A DNA stretch of 64,000 nucleotides from Neobacillus rhizosphaerae (lineage in GTDB: Bacteria; Bacillota; Bacilli; Bacillales; Cytobacillaceae). Below, piece after piece: positions 18,126 through 26,725 of this stretch (the stretch's first letter is position 1; each line of letters begins with the position of its first letter). The translations under genes and the position numbers were made by a program. Under the pieces are notes generated by a model. It saw nothing but the letters and a program-made list of their open reading frames with translations. It did not search any database and was not told the DNA's origin. The stretch covers positions 1 to 64,000 of the forward strand of contig NZ_CALBWS010000001.1 in the NCBI RefSeq assembly GCF_937468385.1. The letters run 5' to 3'.

Positions 18126-19119
18126 CAGTTCCACCTCGAGCAATGACGATCTCACCAGCGTCCTCTAAGCGGCGAATGACAAATACGATTCTTCCTTGCG
18201 CTTCCTCAACATCTTTAACTCTGACTGGACCGAGGAATTGCATATCTTCTTCGAATGTTTCGACCATCCTTTGCGACATGTTCTCAAAAATAATTTTTTT
18301 GACTTCTGGACTGGAGGCTTTTAATGCAAGGAGTAGGTCGTGATTCTCCACTTCCTGAATAACTCGTTGAATCGCACGCCGATCGAGATTAATGATATCT
18401 TCAAATAGAAACATCCGTTTTTTGATTTCTTCTACCAATTCCTCATCTTTCATCCCCAGGTGCTCTAAGATACCTTTTTCTGTACCACGGTCTACACCGT
18501 TTAGGATATTGACGATAGATTCTATTCCACCTACCACTGTAAAGTCCTCGCGGATCGTAGAGGCTAACTTTTGTTCCAAAATACCTTCTACTTCTTTAAT
18601 AACTTCTGGTGAAGTTTGCTCTAACAACGCGATTCGTCTAGCGACATCGTATTGAAGTTCACTAGGAAGTGATGATAGAATCATGGATGCTTGTTGAGTC
18701 TCCAAATGGGCTAATACAAGCGCAATCGTTTGCGGATGCTCATTTTGCAAGAATTGATAGATTTGCATAGCATCAATGCGTCGGGCAAACTCAAAGGGTT
18801 TAACCTGAAGTTGTGATGTTAATCGGTAAATAATCTGTTTCGCCCGTTCCTTGCCTAGCGCAGATTCCAATACATCCTGTGCAAAGTTAATCCCGCCGGT
18901 TGCCAAATAATCCGAAGCAATGCACATTTCATGAAATTCCTTCAACACTTCTTCTTTTTCTTTGCCATCCACTTTATGAATATTGGCGATCGAAAGAGTA
19001 AGTTCATCAATCTCCTCTTCAGACAAATGTTTGAACACTTTTGAGGAAGCATCCTTTCCCATCGAAATGAGCAAAATTGCTGCTTTTTGTTTTCCAGTCA
19101 ACCTTAATGCTGTCGCCAT
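18109..19119 (-). CDS. fliG: FliG, flagellar motor switch protein
   Basis: A 336-residue C-ring protein with the three FliG domains. The middle domain has the EHPQTIALVLAHL motif. The C-terminal domain carries the charged torque helix with the conserved series FLFEDIINLDRRAIQRV. It transmits torque from the stator and binds FliF. Its switch partners FliM and FliY are not encoded in this window. Confidence 0.97.
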   Translation of the reverse strand: MATALRLTGKQKAAILLISMGKDASSKVFKHLSEEEIDELTLSIANIHKVDGKEKEEVLKEFHEMCIASDYLATGGINFAQDVLESALGKERAKQIIYRLTSQLQVKPFEFARRIDAMQIYQFLQNEHPQTIALVLAHLETQQASMILSSLPSELQYDVARRIALLEQTSPEVIKEVEGILEQKLASTIREDFTVVGGIESIVNILNGVDRGTEKGILEHLGMKDEELVEEIKKRMFLFEDIINLDRRAIQRVIQEVENHDLLLALKASSPEVKKIIFENMSQRMVETFEEDMQFLGPVRVKDVEEAQGRIVFVIRRLEDAGEIVIARGGTDGILF

Positions 19120-19124
19120 TGAGA

Positions 19125-20714
19125 TTATGCCTCCTCTTCATGTAGCAATGTTCTGATCACTTTGGAAAAATCTTCAGGTCTTTGATCAAGCAATTTCTTT
19201 AATTGACTTTCCACGCCCATATCTTGTTCAGCAAAATAATCCGGTTCTTCGACTGGAGCTGAATACGCCATCTCCTCTTCAAAATCAAGTTGATTTTGTC
19301 GTCTTCGACTCACTAACCACCAAATTAGACCGCCAAGTAAAATCATACCTAGTGCTATTCCACCAGCGATATAAAGCCAATTCATGGTAGAGCCATTTTG
19401 TGTAGTGGTATTCGTCGCAAATGTATGCGGGAAAATTGTAATTCGTTGGTCAATCTCTTGTTGAGTTAAATCGGGATGTCCAAGTGCCGTACGTACTGTA
19501 TTGGCAACGATATTTTGAATGTTATCTTGTGTCGCCTTCGGTAACCTGTTGGGAGCAGCTGGATCGGATTCAACCCCAACATTTATCGTGATATCTTCTA
19601 TTTGATAAGGGCTTTTAATAATTTCGTTATTAATTCGATTGACCTCATAGTTCACTTTGTTATCGGATTCTTCGTAACTACTATCCCCACCAGAACTAGC
19701 ACCAGGATATCCAGGAACATCGGTTTCACCTGATCCCACCACTCCGCCTGAATTTGATCCTGTCCCAGTGGCAGATTTGGAGCTTTTATCAGAGCTTATC
19801 ACAATACCGTTATTATTTTGATCTACCGGTTTTACCAATTTTTCTTCTGTTTTCACTTTATCAAAGTTCATTTTAATAAAGGTATGTACATAGACTTTTT
19901 TATTCCCAAGGATGGTTCCTAGCAATCCTTGAAGATTCTGTTGAATATCTCTTTGTAAATCTTGTTGAATTTTCCGCTGTTCATCATACTTATCAACTGT
20001 CTGATCGCCATTGGTAGTATCCTGTAGAGCTAATGTCTCACTGTACTGATTCATGATGGTAATGTTATCTACCGGGAGTTTCGGTACACTGCGTGAAACT
20101 AAAGTGTAAAGCGCCTTAATTTGCTGTGAGTTAAGTTGTACCCCTGGCTCTACCTCAACCATTACTGAAGCGCTAGCAGTTTGTTCTTGGCCTTGTCTGA
20201 TAAACACGGAATCTTCAGGTAAAGTCAAAATGACTTCCGCGTTTTTGATTCCCGATACATGTGTAAGGACTTCAGCGACTTGATTTTGCATCGCTTCACG
20301 TTCAAGAATATTGTATTGTCGATCTGTTGCTCCGAATGAGAGATTTTGTCCAAAAATATCGTAATTAATTTTGTTATCTTTTGGATATCCCTTCGAAGCA
20401 AGACTCACGACTAAATCGGATGCATCTTTTTTCGGAACAAGCAACATCGTACCATTATCAGATATCTTATAGTTGGTTTTCCCTTGTTTATCCAATTCAG
20501 CTTTTATATCCCCTACTTCTCGCTGCGTCAATTGACCTGTATAAAGAGGTACATATTGCGGACGAGATGCTAAAAAGATAAAAGTAGATAAGGCCACTAT
20601 AAGAAATAAGAATGTCCCTATGAGGAGCCCTTTTTGTTTCAAGCTTCTCTCTTTCCAATAATTTTTAAAATGCTCTCCGGTATGTTTGATTTGATCTATC
20701 CATGATCGATTCAT
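19125..20714 (-). CDS. fliF: FliF, MS-ring protein
   Basis: A 529-residue protein that forms the membrane ring on which the flagellum is built. Membrane helices lie at about 27-46 and 448-467. Between them are the ring-building domains with the GNKKVYVHTFIKMNFDKVKTE-type segment and a Gly/Ser-rich linker (about 315-350). The cytoplasmic tail ends in LLDQRPEDFSKVIRTLL, which binds FliG. Length fits the family. Confidence 0.97.
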   Translation of the reverse strand: MNRSWIDQIKHTGEHFKNYWKERSLKQKGLLIGTFLFLIVALSTFIFLASRPQYVPLYTGQLTQREVGDIKAELDKQGKTNYKISDNGTMLLVPKKDASDLVVSLASKGYPKDNKINYDIFGQNLSFGATDRQYNILEREAMQNQVAEVLTHVSGIKNAEVILTLPEDSVFIRQGQEQTASASVMVEVEPGVQLNSQQIKALYTLVSRSVPKLPVDNITIMNQYSETLALQDTTNGDQTVDKYDEQRKIQQDLQRDIQQNLQGLLGTILGNKKVYVHTFIKMNFDKVKTEEKLVKPVDQNNNGIVISSDKSSKSATGTGSNSGGVVGSGETDVPGYPGASSGGDSSYEESDNKVNYEVNRINNEIIKSPYQIEDITINVGVESDPAAPNRLPKATQDNIQNIVANTVRTALGHPDLTQQEIDQRITIFPHTFATNTTTQNGSTMNWLYIAGGIALGMILLGGLIWWLVSRRRQNQLDFEEEMAYSAPVEEPDYFAEQDMGVESQLKKLLDQRPEDFSKVIRTLLHEEEA

Positions 20715-20744
20715 TTCTCACCCTGCCCAGCTTTCCATCATTCT

Positions 20745-21044
20745 TTAAATTTGCATGCGCATCATTTCTTGATATGCTTCCACTGCCTTATCTCTGACGG
20801 TTACCGTCAGTTCCAATGCTAACTGCGCTTTCTGTGAAGCGATCATGACATCATGTATATTATCAATCTCACCTGTAGCCAATTTTGTACTTAAATCTGC
20901 GGCCTGCTTAACCGTGTTATCCACATTCTCCAAATATCCTTGGAGCACGCCTGCAAACGAGGATTTGGATTTATCAACTTCAACATTATGAAATGGATTT
21001 TGATTAATTTTGATTAATCCACTACTTACATTTGAAACATTCAT
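20745..21044 (-). CDS. fliE: FliE, MS-ring to rod junction protein
   Basis: A 99-residue protein with the FliE pattern SFAGVLQGYLENVDNTVKQA and a C-terminal LALELTVTVRDKAVEAYQEM. It joins the MS ring to the rod and is one of the first exported subunits. It lies between flgC and fliF, the standard order. Confidence 0.96.
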   Translation of the reverse strand: MNVSNVSSGLIKINQNPFHNVEVDKSKSSFAGVLQGYLENVDNTVKQAADLSTKLATGEIDNIHDVMIASQKAQLALELTVTVRDKAVEAYQEMMRMQI

Positions 21045-21055
21045 CTATATGCCTC

Positions 21056-21511
21056 CTAACGGCCCAAATCTAAAGCTTTTAACATCATTGATTTTCCTGT
21101 ATTGAACGACGTTACATTCGCTTCATATGCTCTTGATGCAGCAAGCATATCAACCATTTCCTTTGACAGATCAACATTTGGCATCTTAACATAGCCGTCC
21201 GCATTAGCATCAGGGTTCGTAGGATCATAGATTGTCTTAAATGGTGTTTGATCGTCTACAATTCCAGTCACCCGCACCCCTTGTAGGTTTGATTGTGACC
21301 CAGCTTGTTTTTGCATTTTCCCCTGTAAAACCTGATTAAAGGCATTCTCTCTTGGTTCCATCACTACCATCTTCCGGCGATAGGGTTCCCATACTCCATT
21401 CACTAATTTCCCACGGGTAGTTGAGGCGTTGGCAATATTAGATGAAGTTACATCCATCCTTAAGCGCCCAGCAGTTAAGGCTGATGCACTTATATTTAAT
21501 GAATCAAACAT
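21056..21511 (-). CDS. flgC: FlgC, proximal rod protein
   Basis: A 151-residue rod protein. The N-terminal rod motif ASALTAGRLRMDVTSSNIAN and the C-terminal VDMLAASRAYEANVTSFNT are both typical. Length is normal. It starts five bases after the flgB stop. Confidence 0.97.
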   Translation of the reverse strand: MFDSLNISASALTAGRLRMDVTSSNIANASTTRGKLVNGVWEPYRRKMVVMEPRENAFNQVLQGKMQKQAGSQSNLQGVRVTGIVDDQTPFKTIYDPTNPDANADGYVKMPNVDLSKEMVDMLAASRAYEANVTSFNTGKSMMLKALDLGR

Positions 21512-21516
21512 CGCGG

Positions 21517-21909
21517 TTAACGCCTCCCTCTGATAGCAATCGATAATTGTTGGAATTCACTAGTTAATTGCTGCGTTAGCGTATAATACCACAATGAATT
21601 TTTCCCCATACTAGTCATTTCTTTGTCGATATCTACGTTATTGCCGTTGTTTTGCATGACTGTATCCGTATTCTCTACAGTTTTTGCAGTTGGAATGTCA
21701 GTAGATTTCCCAATCGTGAAATGACGGGAGTCGGTACGGTTTCCTACAAAATTTGTTTGATTGGATAATTGCTGCTTTAAAATATCCTCAAAAAAAACTT
21801 GTTTTGTTTTATATCCAGGAGTTTCCGCATTCGAGATATTATTAGAAATGACCTGTTGACGTAAACTGGAAGCACCTAGTGCTGATTGTAGGATGCCTAT
21901 ATTATTCAT
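21517..21909 (-). CDS. flgB: FlgB, proximal rod protein; first gene of the main flagellar operon
   Basis: A 130-residue rod protein with the paired motif LRQQVISNNISNAETPGYK near the N-terminus and a matching C-terminal helix. I use the ATG at 21909, which has GGAAAGGAG eight bases upstream; the longer frame start at 21930 would place that ribosome site inside the gene. It heads the run of genes to sigD. A strong AT-rich palindrome lies 43 bases upstream and may control it. Confidence 0.95.
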   Translation of the reverse strand: MNNIGILQSALGASSLRQQVISNNISNAETPGYKTKQVFFEDILKQQLSNQTNFVGNRTDSRHFTIGKSTDIPTAKTVENTDTVMQNNGNNVDIDKEMTSMGKNSLWYYTLTQQLTSEFQQLSIAIRGRR

Positions 21910-21951
21910 GAGGACGACTCTCCTTTCCATCTTAAGACAATTTTTTGATTA

Positions 21952-21971
21952 TTTTTGATAAATATCAAAAA
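21952..21971. promoter_or_regulatory. Perfect palindrome upstream of flgB (candidate operator)
   Basis: TTTTTGATA and TATCAAAAA face each other across two A bases, giving a perfect 20-bp palindrome 43 bases before the flgB start; a further TTTTTTGAT half-site lies just beside it. The same TATCAAAA core recurs upstream of hag, yaaR, cheA and receptor genes. No sigma-D site is seen here, as expected for an early operon. I do not recognise the cognate regulator. Confidence 0.5.
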
Positions 21972-22056
21972 AGACTAACATTCTACATCAATATACTAAA
22001 AAATAGGCTCCATAGCCACAATTTTTTTCATAGCCGAAGTCATCTTCACAATTTTG

Positions 22057-22722
22057 TTACACTCTAAGCCTTTCAAAAAACTTATTTACTCCAGATACCC
22101 ATTGATTGTTTAGACCGGTAGGATCATTATCTGCTCCAATGGGTGCATACTTCGCACCAATCTTGGAAATACTGGATAAGCCTATTCCTAAATAGTTCTT
22201 ACTTAAATTGCGAGCCATATCCATTATGCTATCTTCAATGGATGAGTACGATTTCAAGCCATTTACACCCATCATTCCTGCAACATTATTTTTTTCATTG
22301 GCTGCACGGGATTTCCCATTGCCTGTTTCATGTTGAGCGATAGCCGTAAGTAACGCTGGATTGATATTAAACCGCTTTCCAGCTCGTACAAAAACCTCCC
22401 CCATTCCTTTTAATTTCCCACCCAACATTTGATTTAATTTATCTGGGTTAAATGATTCGAAACGTAATGGTTCATTCGCGTTCAAAGACATAGTTTGATC
22501 ACTTATATTAGGGTTCATTTCAGAAATAATATTAGGAACAACAGAATTGATTTGAGGTATTGTCGATTGAAATTCCTGTTGCATCAATAGTTGACTTAAG
22601 ACTGCAGCAAAAAGATTCTTTCCATCAGAAGTGGTCCCTTCCATCTGGGATCGTAAATTTTCAGTCCTAGATAGTGTATTAACTAGCATTGTTTTAGTAA
22701 ACCAATTATCACTGTTAATCAA
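22057..22722 (-). CDS. Muramidase/glucosaminidase-like protein, probable flagellar peptidoglycan hydrolase
   Basis: A 221-residue protein with a lysozyme-like C-terminal domain: NINPALLTAIAQHETGNGK, then NNVAGMMG and SIEDSIMDMARNL, as in GH73-type glucosaminidases. The Glu in QHETG is the likely acid. The N-terminal 80 residues are polar and unassigned; there is no classical signal peptide, so export through the flagellar gate is possible, as for FlgJ. It lies directly upstream of flgB, where a rod-penetration enzyme would fit. I start it at TTG 22722 (AAAGGA nine bases upstream); an ATG at 22689 lacks a ribosome site. Confidence 0.75.
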   Translation of the reverse strand: MINSDNWFTKTMLVNTLSRTENLRSQMEGTTSDGKNLFAAVLSQLLMQQEFQSTIPQINSVVPNIISEMNPNISDQTMSLNANEPLRFESFNPDKLNQMLGGKLKGMGEVFVRAGKRFNINPALLTAIAQHETGNGKSRAANEKNNVAGMMGVNGLKSYSSIEDSIMDMARNLSKNYLGIGLSSISKIGAKYAPIGADNDPTGLNNQWVSGVNKFFERLRV

Positions 22723-22862
22723 TGGATAGCATCCTTTCTTTCCACGTATTTTTTGTAACAAAAATCATCCAAAACAACTAAAAATAATCGCTTCTCATTT
22801 ATTATTTAGGTGAATGAAGTAGAAACATGACCACGAAATTTGATTAGGTGGTCGAAAAATAA

Positions 22863-22904
22863 GGAGTGGGATTTTTCAGTCTTTTTATATTCCATTCCCA
22901 CCCC
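22863..22904 (-). terminator. Terminator after the riboswitch-controlled small gene
   Basis: GGAGTGGGA (22863-22871) pairs with TCCCACCCC (22896-22904) with one mismatch, extended by inner A-T pairs. On the minus strand it is followed by a U-rich run. It isolates the 104-residue gene from the muramidase gene downstream. Confidence 0.7.
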
Positions 22905-22921
22905 ATAAAACCTTTTAAGTA

Positions 22922-23236
22922 TTACATGGTTCTTTCTAACATCCCGCTAATGTCTCCTAAAAATTCTTCCGAAAGCTTGGAAATATGTATGAGTTGTCCA
23001 TCTTCTATTTTCGCTTCTACTAAAATAATCGTGTTTGAATCCAGTATTTGCTTCATTGCAAGAATTTGCTTTCCCTTGTATACCACATTTTTCACAAGGT
23101 AATAGGTATCATTTATTGGGTTACCCATTGTAATTTTAATAGGTTTTACGAAGTATGGCTTCATCTTTTTATACTCCATGAAATTATAAAGCTTACCATT
23201 CCTTCGATTGGCTGTTATTCCTTGCTGCACGATCAT
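22922..23236 (-). CDS. Small unknown protein under a c-di-GMP-I riboswitch
   Basis: A 104-residue, soluble-looking protein that I do not recognise. It has no signal peptide, membrane helix or PilZ motif. The C-terminal half (KQILAMKQILDSNTIILVEA, then ISKLSEEFLGDISGM) looks like mixed alpha/beta. The ATG at 23236 has GGAGAGGAAG six bases upstream; a longer in-frame start at 23299 would fall in the leader terminator and is rejected. The gene stands alone: a c-di-GMP-I riboswitch and a terminator precede it and another terminator follows. It is therefore likely set by c-di-GMP level and, by position, likely to act on motility. Confidence 0.75.
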   Translation of the reverse strand: MIVQQGITANRRNGKLYNFMEYKKMKPYFVKPIKITMGNPINDTYYLVKNVVYKGKQILAMKQILDSNTIILVEAKIEDGQLIHISKLSEEFLGDISGMLERTM

Positions 23237-23297
23237 GAATATCTTCCTCTCCACTAACTGGATATTAAAGAGTACTATGGTCTTCCTTTGCTTAAGC

Positions 23298-23335
23298 AAA
23301 AAAATAACCTCGCCTTTACCAAAAGGGAGGTAATA
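23298..23335 (-). terminator. Leader terminator, expression platform of the riboswitch
   Basis: A 14-bp stem with two mismatches (ATTACCTCCCTTT with a matching GGCGAGGTTAT arm) is followed on the minus strand by seven U residues. It lies between the c-di-GMP-I aptamer and the ribosome site of the 104-residue gene, the layout of a transcriptional riboswitch. Whether ligand favours or prevents termination cannot be read with certainty. Confidence 0.75.
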
Positions 23336-23407
23336 GACAAAAATATCTTTTTAGACACAAATAATCTATCTAGCTAGATATTTAATACCTATGAAAAATA
23401 CCTTGAT

Positions 23408-23497
23408 CTTTAGGTAACTGGCTGACATAGTACAAAATGTACCTTAGTCCCTATAGCTTTGCGTCACTGATTTTCATCAGCTATGCCTTTTACAAAA
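23408..23497 (-). promoter_or_regulatory. Cyclic-di-GMP-I (GEMM-I) riboswitch aptamer
   Basis: The minus strand shows the GEMM-I core in order: AAAGGCATAGC, a hairpin closed by a GAAA loop (CTGATGAAAATCAG), the invariant GTGACGCAAAGC, then AGGGACTAAGGT, a second hairpin (GTACATTTTGTAC), and the tetraloop-receptor side TCAGCCAGTTACC. This is close to the family consensus. It lies in a 535-base gene-free stretch (23237-23771) that otherwise holds only the leader terminator and the fliT terminator. Confidence 0.88.
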
Positions 23498-23721
23498 TAC
23501 TGTATTTGTAATTTATACTATTCTCTTAATAAATAATAGAATGTTTTTCCAATATCGAATATACTACTATTTTATCATTTATTGTCGAAATTACTAGGTC
23601 AAATGGTTTATTTTAGTCATTATTTATCATAAATAATACGTTTATTACGTAAATAAGCATATTTTCCACCGAGCGAAGAGGTCACAAAACTGTCACTTAT
23701 CATTTTTTATCTTTTTTTTGC

Positions 23722-23750
23722 AAAAAAAAAATGCATGATTTATGCATTTC
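23722..23750 (-). terminator. Intrinsic terminator of fliS-fliT
   Basis: AAATGCAT pairs with ATGCATTT across a five-base loop, followed on the minus strand by a run of ten U. It lies about 20 bases past the fliT stop. Confidence 0.88.
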
Positions 23751-23771
23751 GTAATGTGATCAGGCACAATA

Positions 23772-24119
23772 TTATTTTTTGGAATCTAAAAATACCCCAT
23801 TTGTTTGTTTAAGATATGGTCGAAACTTTTTTGAAACCTGTTTATTTTGTTTAATTTGAATAAGTGAGTTTTGAGTTTCAGTTATGTTTTCTTTTAAAAG
23901 AAAAGTTAAACGTTGATCAAGACAACGAGCGTCTTCCAACAATTGTTTTGCTTTTGCTGGATACTTGCATCCCGGATGATCATCCTTAAACGCCTCTACC
24001 TGGATCATCATGGTGTTTCGATTATTTAACAGCTGTTCAAAATCCTCGAAATTTTCTTCTTTTAATGCACGATCCATGTCTACAGTGATATCATAAATGG
24101 TTGCAATTAATTCGTCCAT
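23772..24119 (-). CDS. fliT: FliT-like flagellar chaperone
   Basis: A 115-residue, mostly helical protein directly after fliS, where FliT (binds the filament cap FliD) is expected. The helix pattern (MDRALKEENFEDFEQLLNNRN, then LLEDARCLDQRLTFLLKENI) matches small FliT-family proteins, which are weakly conserved. The call rests on size, helix content and the fliS-fliT gene order. Confidence 0.75.
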   Translation of the reverse strand: MDELIATIYDITVDMDRALKEENFEDFEQLLNNRNTMMIQVEAFKDDHPGCKYPAKAKQLLEDARCLDQRLTFLLKENITETQNSLIQIKQNKQVSKKFRPYLKQTNGVFLDSKK

Positions 24120-24133
24120 TGGTATACCAGCCC

Positions 24134-24514
24134 TTAATTCTTAGTATTCTTTTGCTTAATAGCTGTTGACCATGTTTCCGATAATTCTAAAGCGTGCCCT
24201 TCCACTTCTTCTAATAGATCCAAACTTTTATGAATATTGGCCTCAATTAAGCGAGATTTCATATAATCATATAGGGAAAGCAAGGAATCTGAGATGGTGT
24301 ATCCTGGTTTCAAAGTCACTTTTAACTCGCTCAGAATATCTTGGGCTCTTAGGTTGTAAATGTGACTTTCCTCTAGATTATTTTGTTCGATGGCCATTTT
24401 GGACTTACGGATGAATTTAACCATGCCTTGATATAACATGAGCGTTAATTCTTCTGGTTTAGAAGTAGTGACCGCTTGTTTTTGATAGGTTTGATAAGGA
24501 TTACTAAATGCCAT
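24134..24514 (-). CDS. fliS: FliS, flagellin export chaperone
   Basis: A 126-residue four-helix chaperone that binds the flagellin C-terminus and delivers it to FlhA. Motifs are clear: NPYQTYQKQAVTTSKPEELTLMLYQG at the start and a helical C-terminal half containing SLYDYMKSRLIEAN. It is the first gene of a two-gene unit under a sigma-D site at 24558-24584. Confidence 0.96.
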   Translation of the reverse strand: MAFSNPYQTYQKQAVTTSKPEELTLMLYQGMVKFIRKSKMAIEQNNLEESHIYNLRAQDILSELKVTLKPGYTISDSLLSLYDYMKSRLIEANIHKSLDLLEEVEGHALELSETWSTAIKQKNTKN

Positions 24515-24557
24515 GTTTGATTACTCCTTTTAAAATCCATTTCCTACTTTCTATTTT

Positions 24558-24584
24558 TTATCGGTAAAAAAGAAAAATAGTTAA
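24558..24584 (-). promoter_or_regulatory. Sigma-D promoter of fliS-fliT
   Basis: On the minus strand TTAA, a 15-base spacer and ACCGATAA match the Bacillus sigma-D consensus TAAA-N15-GCCGATAT with a good -10. It lies about 45 bases before the fliS start. Confidence 0.7.
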
Positions 24585-24650
24585 GGAGATAAAGGTTAAT
24601 TTATTGGATGTCTTTTGCTAATCAAATTTAAAATCGATTTAGGATGTAAC

Positions 24651-25556
24651 TTAACTACTGACTCTAAGTACTAATCCAAAGCTGTCAATAATGTAGTTTA
24701 GTCTTTGATTGTAAGATTTCAGTTGTTGTATTTTTGCCGCATCACCTAACAGGTTAAAGGCTGATATTTCCTTTGCCAATTTAGAAACCTCGAATTGCAA
24801 TTCATCATTACGCTTTTTCTCCTGAATGAATTGTTGTTCCTTTTTCATTAACTGTTCTTGCATTGCTTCTTTTTCAAGATTGACTTCCGATTTCATACTC
24901 TCTATCTGTTGAACTGCATCCTGATTCTGAAGTGCTAGGTTAGTAAGTTGGAATAAACTTCTGAGCAGTTGGTTTAAATTAATCCCTGGAAGTTGTTGTA
25001 CATTGGAGATTAAACCCGATAAAATGTCAAGCAAATCATCATTATCTTGTGCAGGTGCCAACTGGTTAACTTGAGTTGCTAGAGGCGTATCCCTTATTAC
25101 TTCAGTTGATAGCACTGGAACATCCTTCTCTGTAATCGTAATAAACTGATAACTATTTTGATTGGCTGCTTCCTTTTTATCTTTTGTCTTTATAAGGGAA
25201 TAATATTTATAGTTAACTGATTGGTAGCCACGATTTAATAATTGGGCTACTTCCTCCAATATCTCTGTAATATTTAGCGCACCTTCTTCTTGCCGTTCCT
25301 TAATATAATGAAACATGAACTCAATTTCGATTTTAATCCATTTACGGTTAACTTTTTTCGAATCAACAAGAGAATGGTTTGCATATTCTGAGCTATTCAT
25401 AGTTAACATCAGTAAATTATTGTAATAAAAAACCAACGATCCATTACGTAAACGGTTTTTAGTTTCTAAATTATGAATGTAATCTTGTTCTGATGGTCCT
25501 ACTACTTGATTCATTATTGCTTCTTTCATCTCAAATAATGCAGATTTTAAACTCAT
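24651..25556 (-). CDS. Unknown coiled-coil protein with a possible Myb/SANT-like helical segment
   Basis: A 301-residue protein that I cannot name. Residues about 70-125 (KWIKIEIEFMFHYIKERQ, then EILEEVAQLLNRGYQSVNYK) resemble the Myb-like DNA-binding segment of RsfA-type regulators, though weakly. The C-terminal third (about 210-285) is a charged coiled coil rich in Glu, Gln and Lys. There is no membrane helix. I use the ATG at 25556 (GGAGGT six bases upstream); the longer frame start at 25655 is not supported. It lies between a YpfA-type gene and fliS, so a motility role is possible, but it could be a passenger. Confidence 0.7.
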   Translation of the reverse strand: MSLKSALFEMKEAIMNQVVGPSEQDYIHNLETKNRLRNGSLVFYYNNLLMLTMNSSEYANHSLVDSKKVNRKWIKIEIEFMFHYIKERQEEGALNITEILEEVAQLLNRGYQSVNYKYYSLIKTKDKKEAANQNSYQFITITEKDVPVLSTEVIRDTPLATQVNQLAPAQDNDDLLDILSGLISNVQQLPGINLNQLLRSLFQLTNLALQNQDAVQQIESMKSEVNLEKEAMQEQLMKKEQQFIQEKKRNDELQFEVSKLAKEISAFNLLGDAAKIQQLKSYNQRLNYIIDSFGLVLRVSS

Positions 25557-25915
25557 TAGAATACCTCCAAAATGAATACGAGATTTGAACGTACTTGGTT
25601 TTACAAACTTTTTTGCCCATCTACAAAAAGGTAAAACTAATTTTGACTTTTTCAAACTCTCTTCATATATGATGTTTTACTATATGATTCGCACTTATGA
25701 ATTTTTTTTGGGTGTATATCAAAAACTTAACATTTATTTGGTATAAGATAATCATACTAATTTTGTAAGGATTTGTAAATGATTGGTTTGAATTTTTAAA
25801 AAATAAGCTTTGAACCTGATAGACTTAGTTTTTATTACCTCATTATTAATGATAGCCCTCTTTTTCATAAAGCGGGCTTAGGATGTATTTTATTTTATCT
25901 TTGCAATGATTTTGA
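25557..25915. other. Gene-free stretch between the YpfA-type gene and the coiled-coil gene
   Basis: 359 AT-rich bases. It holds a hairpin at 25854-25878 (AGCCC arms) about 40 bases after the ypfA stop, which may be a weak terminator because no clear U run follows, and a TATATCAAAAA box near 25716-25726 of the kind seen upstream of other motility genes. I see no gene or riboswitch in it. Confidence 0.5.
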
Positions 25916-26542
25916 CTATCGTGACTTCAAGCGCATTTGCCTTTGTTTTTCAAAACAATGTTGAACGATTTTCATTTGATCCTGCTTATCCATCTCAATA
26001 AACTTCAAAGCAACATTTTTTCTATCTTGATTTTTGATCAAATGGATTCGTTTGATTTGAGCTTGAAAGGGAATAAGCGCTGAGTTCTTGTTCGGAATAG
26101 CAGGAACAATCAAAGTCCCTGAGACCACTTCTCCTTGCTGTAGTTCTAAATCCATCCCACAACTAAATAACATTCCACCTGCGCTTATATTGATGGTGTT
26201 TAGCTTGGTTTCATTTAACAACAGAAGTAAATGGGAATTCACTCGAAAATTATCACGTCGTTGAATCCTAATGATCTCTTTTTCTTGTGGCTTCGATATT
26301 CGACATAAAGGGATCTTGTCGTTTTTTCTTCCAATGATTTCTGTTTGGAACTTATATTGATCATCATCCATCATAAAGATGACATCTACTTGCATTCCTT
26401 CCATTAACAACCCAATCATATTCCTATCCAAAGGGAAACTGATTAGAATCTCATTTTCCCCAATTTCTGCAATAATTGATCGACATGATTGATCATGGCT
26501 TTTTAAATCAATCATAATATTCTGATTTACTTTGGGATACAT
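25916..26542 (-). CDS. ypfA: YpfA/YcgR-type PilZ protein, c-di-GMP-dependent flagellar brake
   Basis: A 208-residue protein with an N-terminal YcgR-N-like beta domain (about 1-90) and a C-terminal PilZ domain. The c-di-GMP motifs are RRDNFR (about 95-100) and NISAGGM. In B. subtilis the homologue (YpfA, also DgrA or MotI) binds MotA when loaded with c-di-GMP and stops the motor. Its place between the flgM-flgL unit and fliS supports that role here. It is set apart from flgL by a terminator, and the ribosome site (AGGTG) is modest. Confidence 0.85.
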   Translation of the reverse strand: MYPKVNQNIMIDLKSHDQSCRSIIAEIGENEILISFPLDRNMIGLLMEGMQVDVIFMMDDDQYKFQTEIIGRKNDKIPLCRISKPQEKEIIRIQRRDNFRVNSHLLLLLNETKLNTINISAGGMLFSCGMDLELQQGEVVSGTLIVPAIPNKNSALIPFQAQIKRIHLIKNQDRKNVALKFIEMDKQDQMKIVQHCFEKQRQMRLKSR

Positions 26543-26679
26543 CGACTACACCTGCTATCGTCATTATTAAGATAAAAATTGTCCATTCAAGTTTATCAGA
26601 AAAATAGGAAAAAGGATACTGTTTATTGGAAATACTAGCCAATAGATAGTGAATGTTTTTTTCATCAGAAATCCAAGTT

Positions 26680-26718
26680 AAAAAAAGGGCTAACACAAAA
26701 GCTGCTTGTGCTACCCCC
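26680..26718 (-). terminator. Intrinsic terminator of the flgM-flgN-flgK-flgL unit
   Basis: On the minus strand GGGTAGCACAA pairs with TTGTGTTAGCCC (one bulged base), followed by seven U, just past the flgL stop. Confidence 0.8.
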
Positions 26719-26725
26719 CATAAAA

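Noticed and set aside
22690..22761. Upstream TTG start at 22761 or ATG at 22689 for the muramidase-like gene
   Set aside because: Neither has a ribosome site; TTG at 22722 has AAAGGA nine bases upstream. Some doubt remains.
26508..26696. Small hydrophobic open frame upstream of ypfA
   Set aside because: It begins inside the flgL terminator and overlaps ypfA out of frame, so it is most likely chance.
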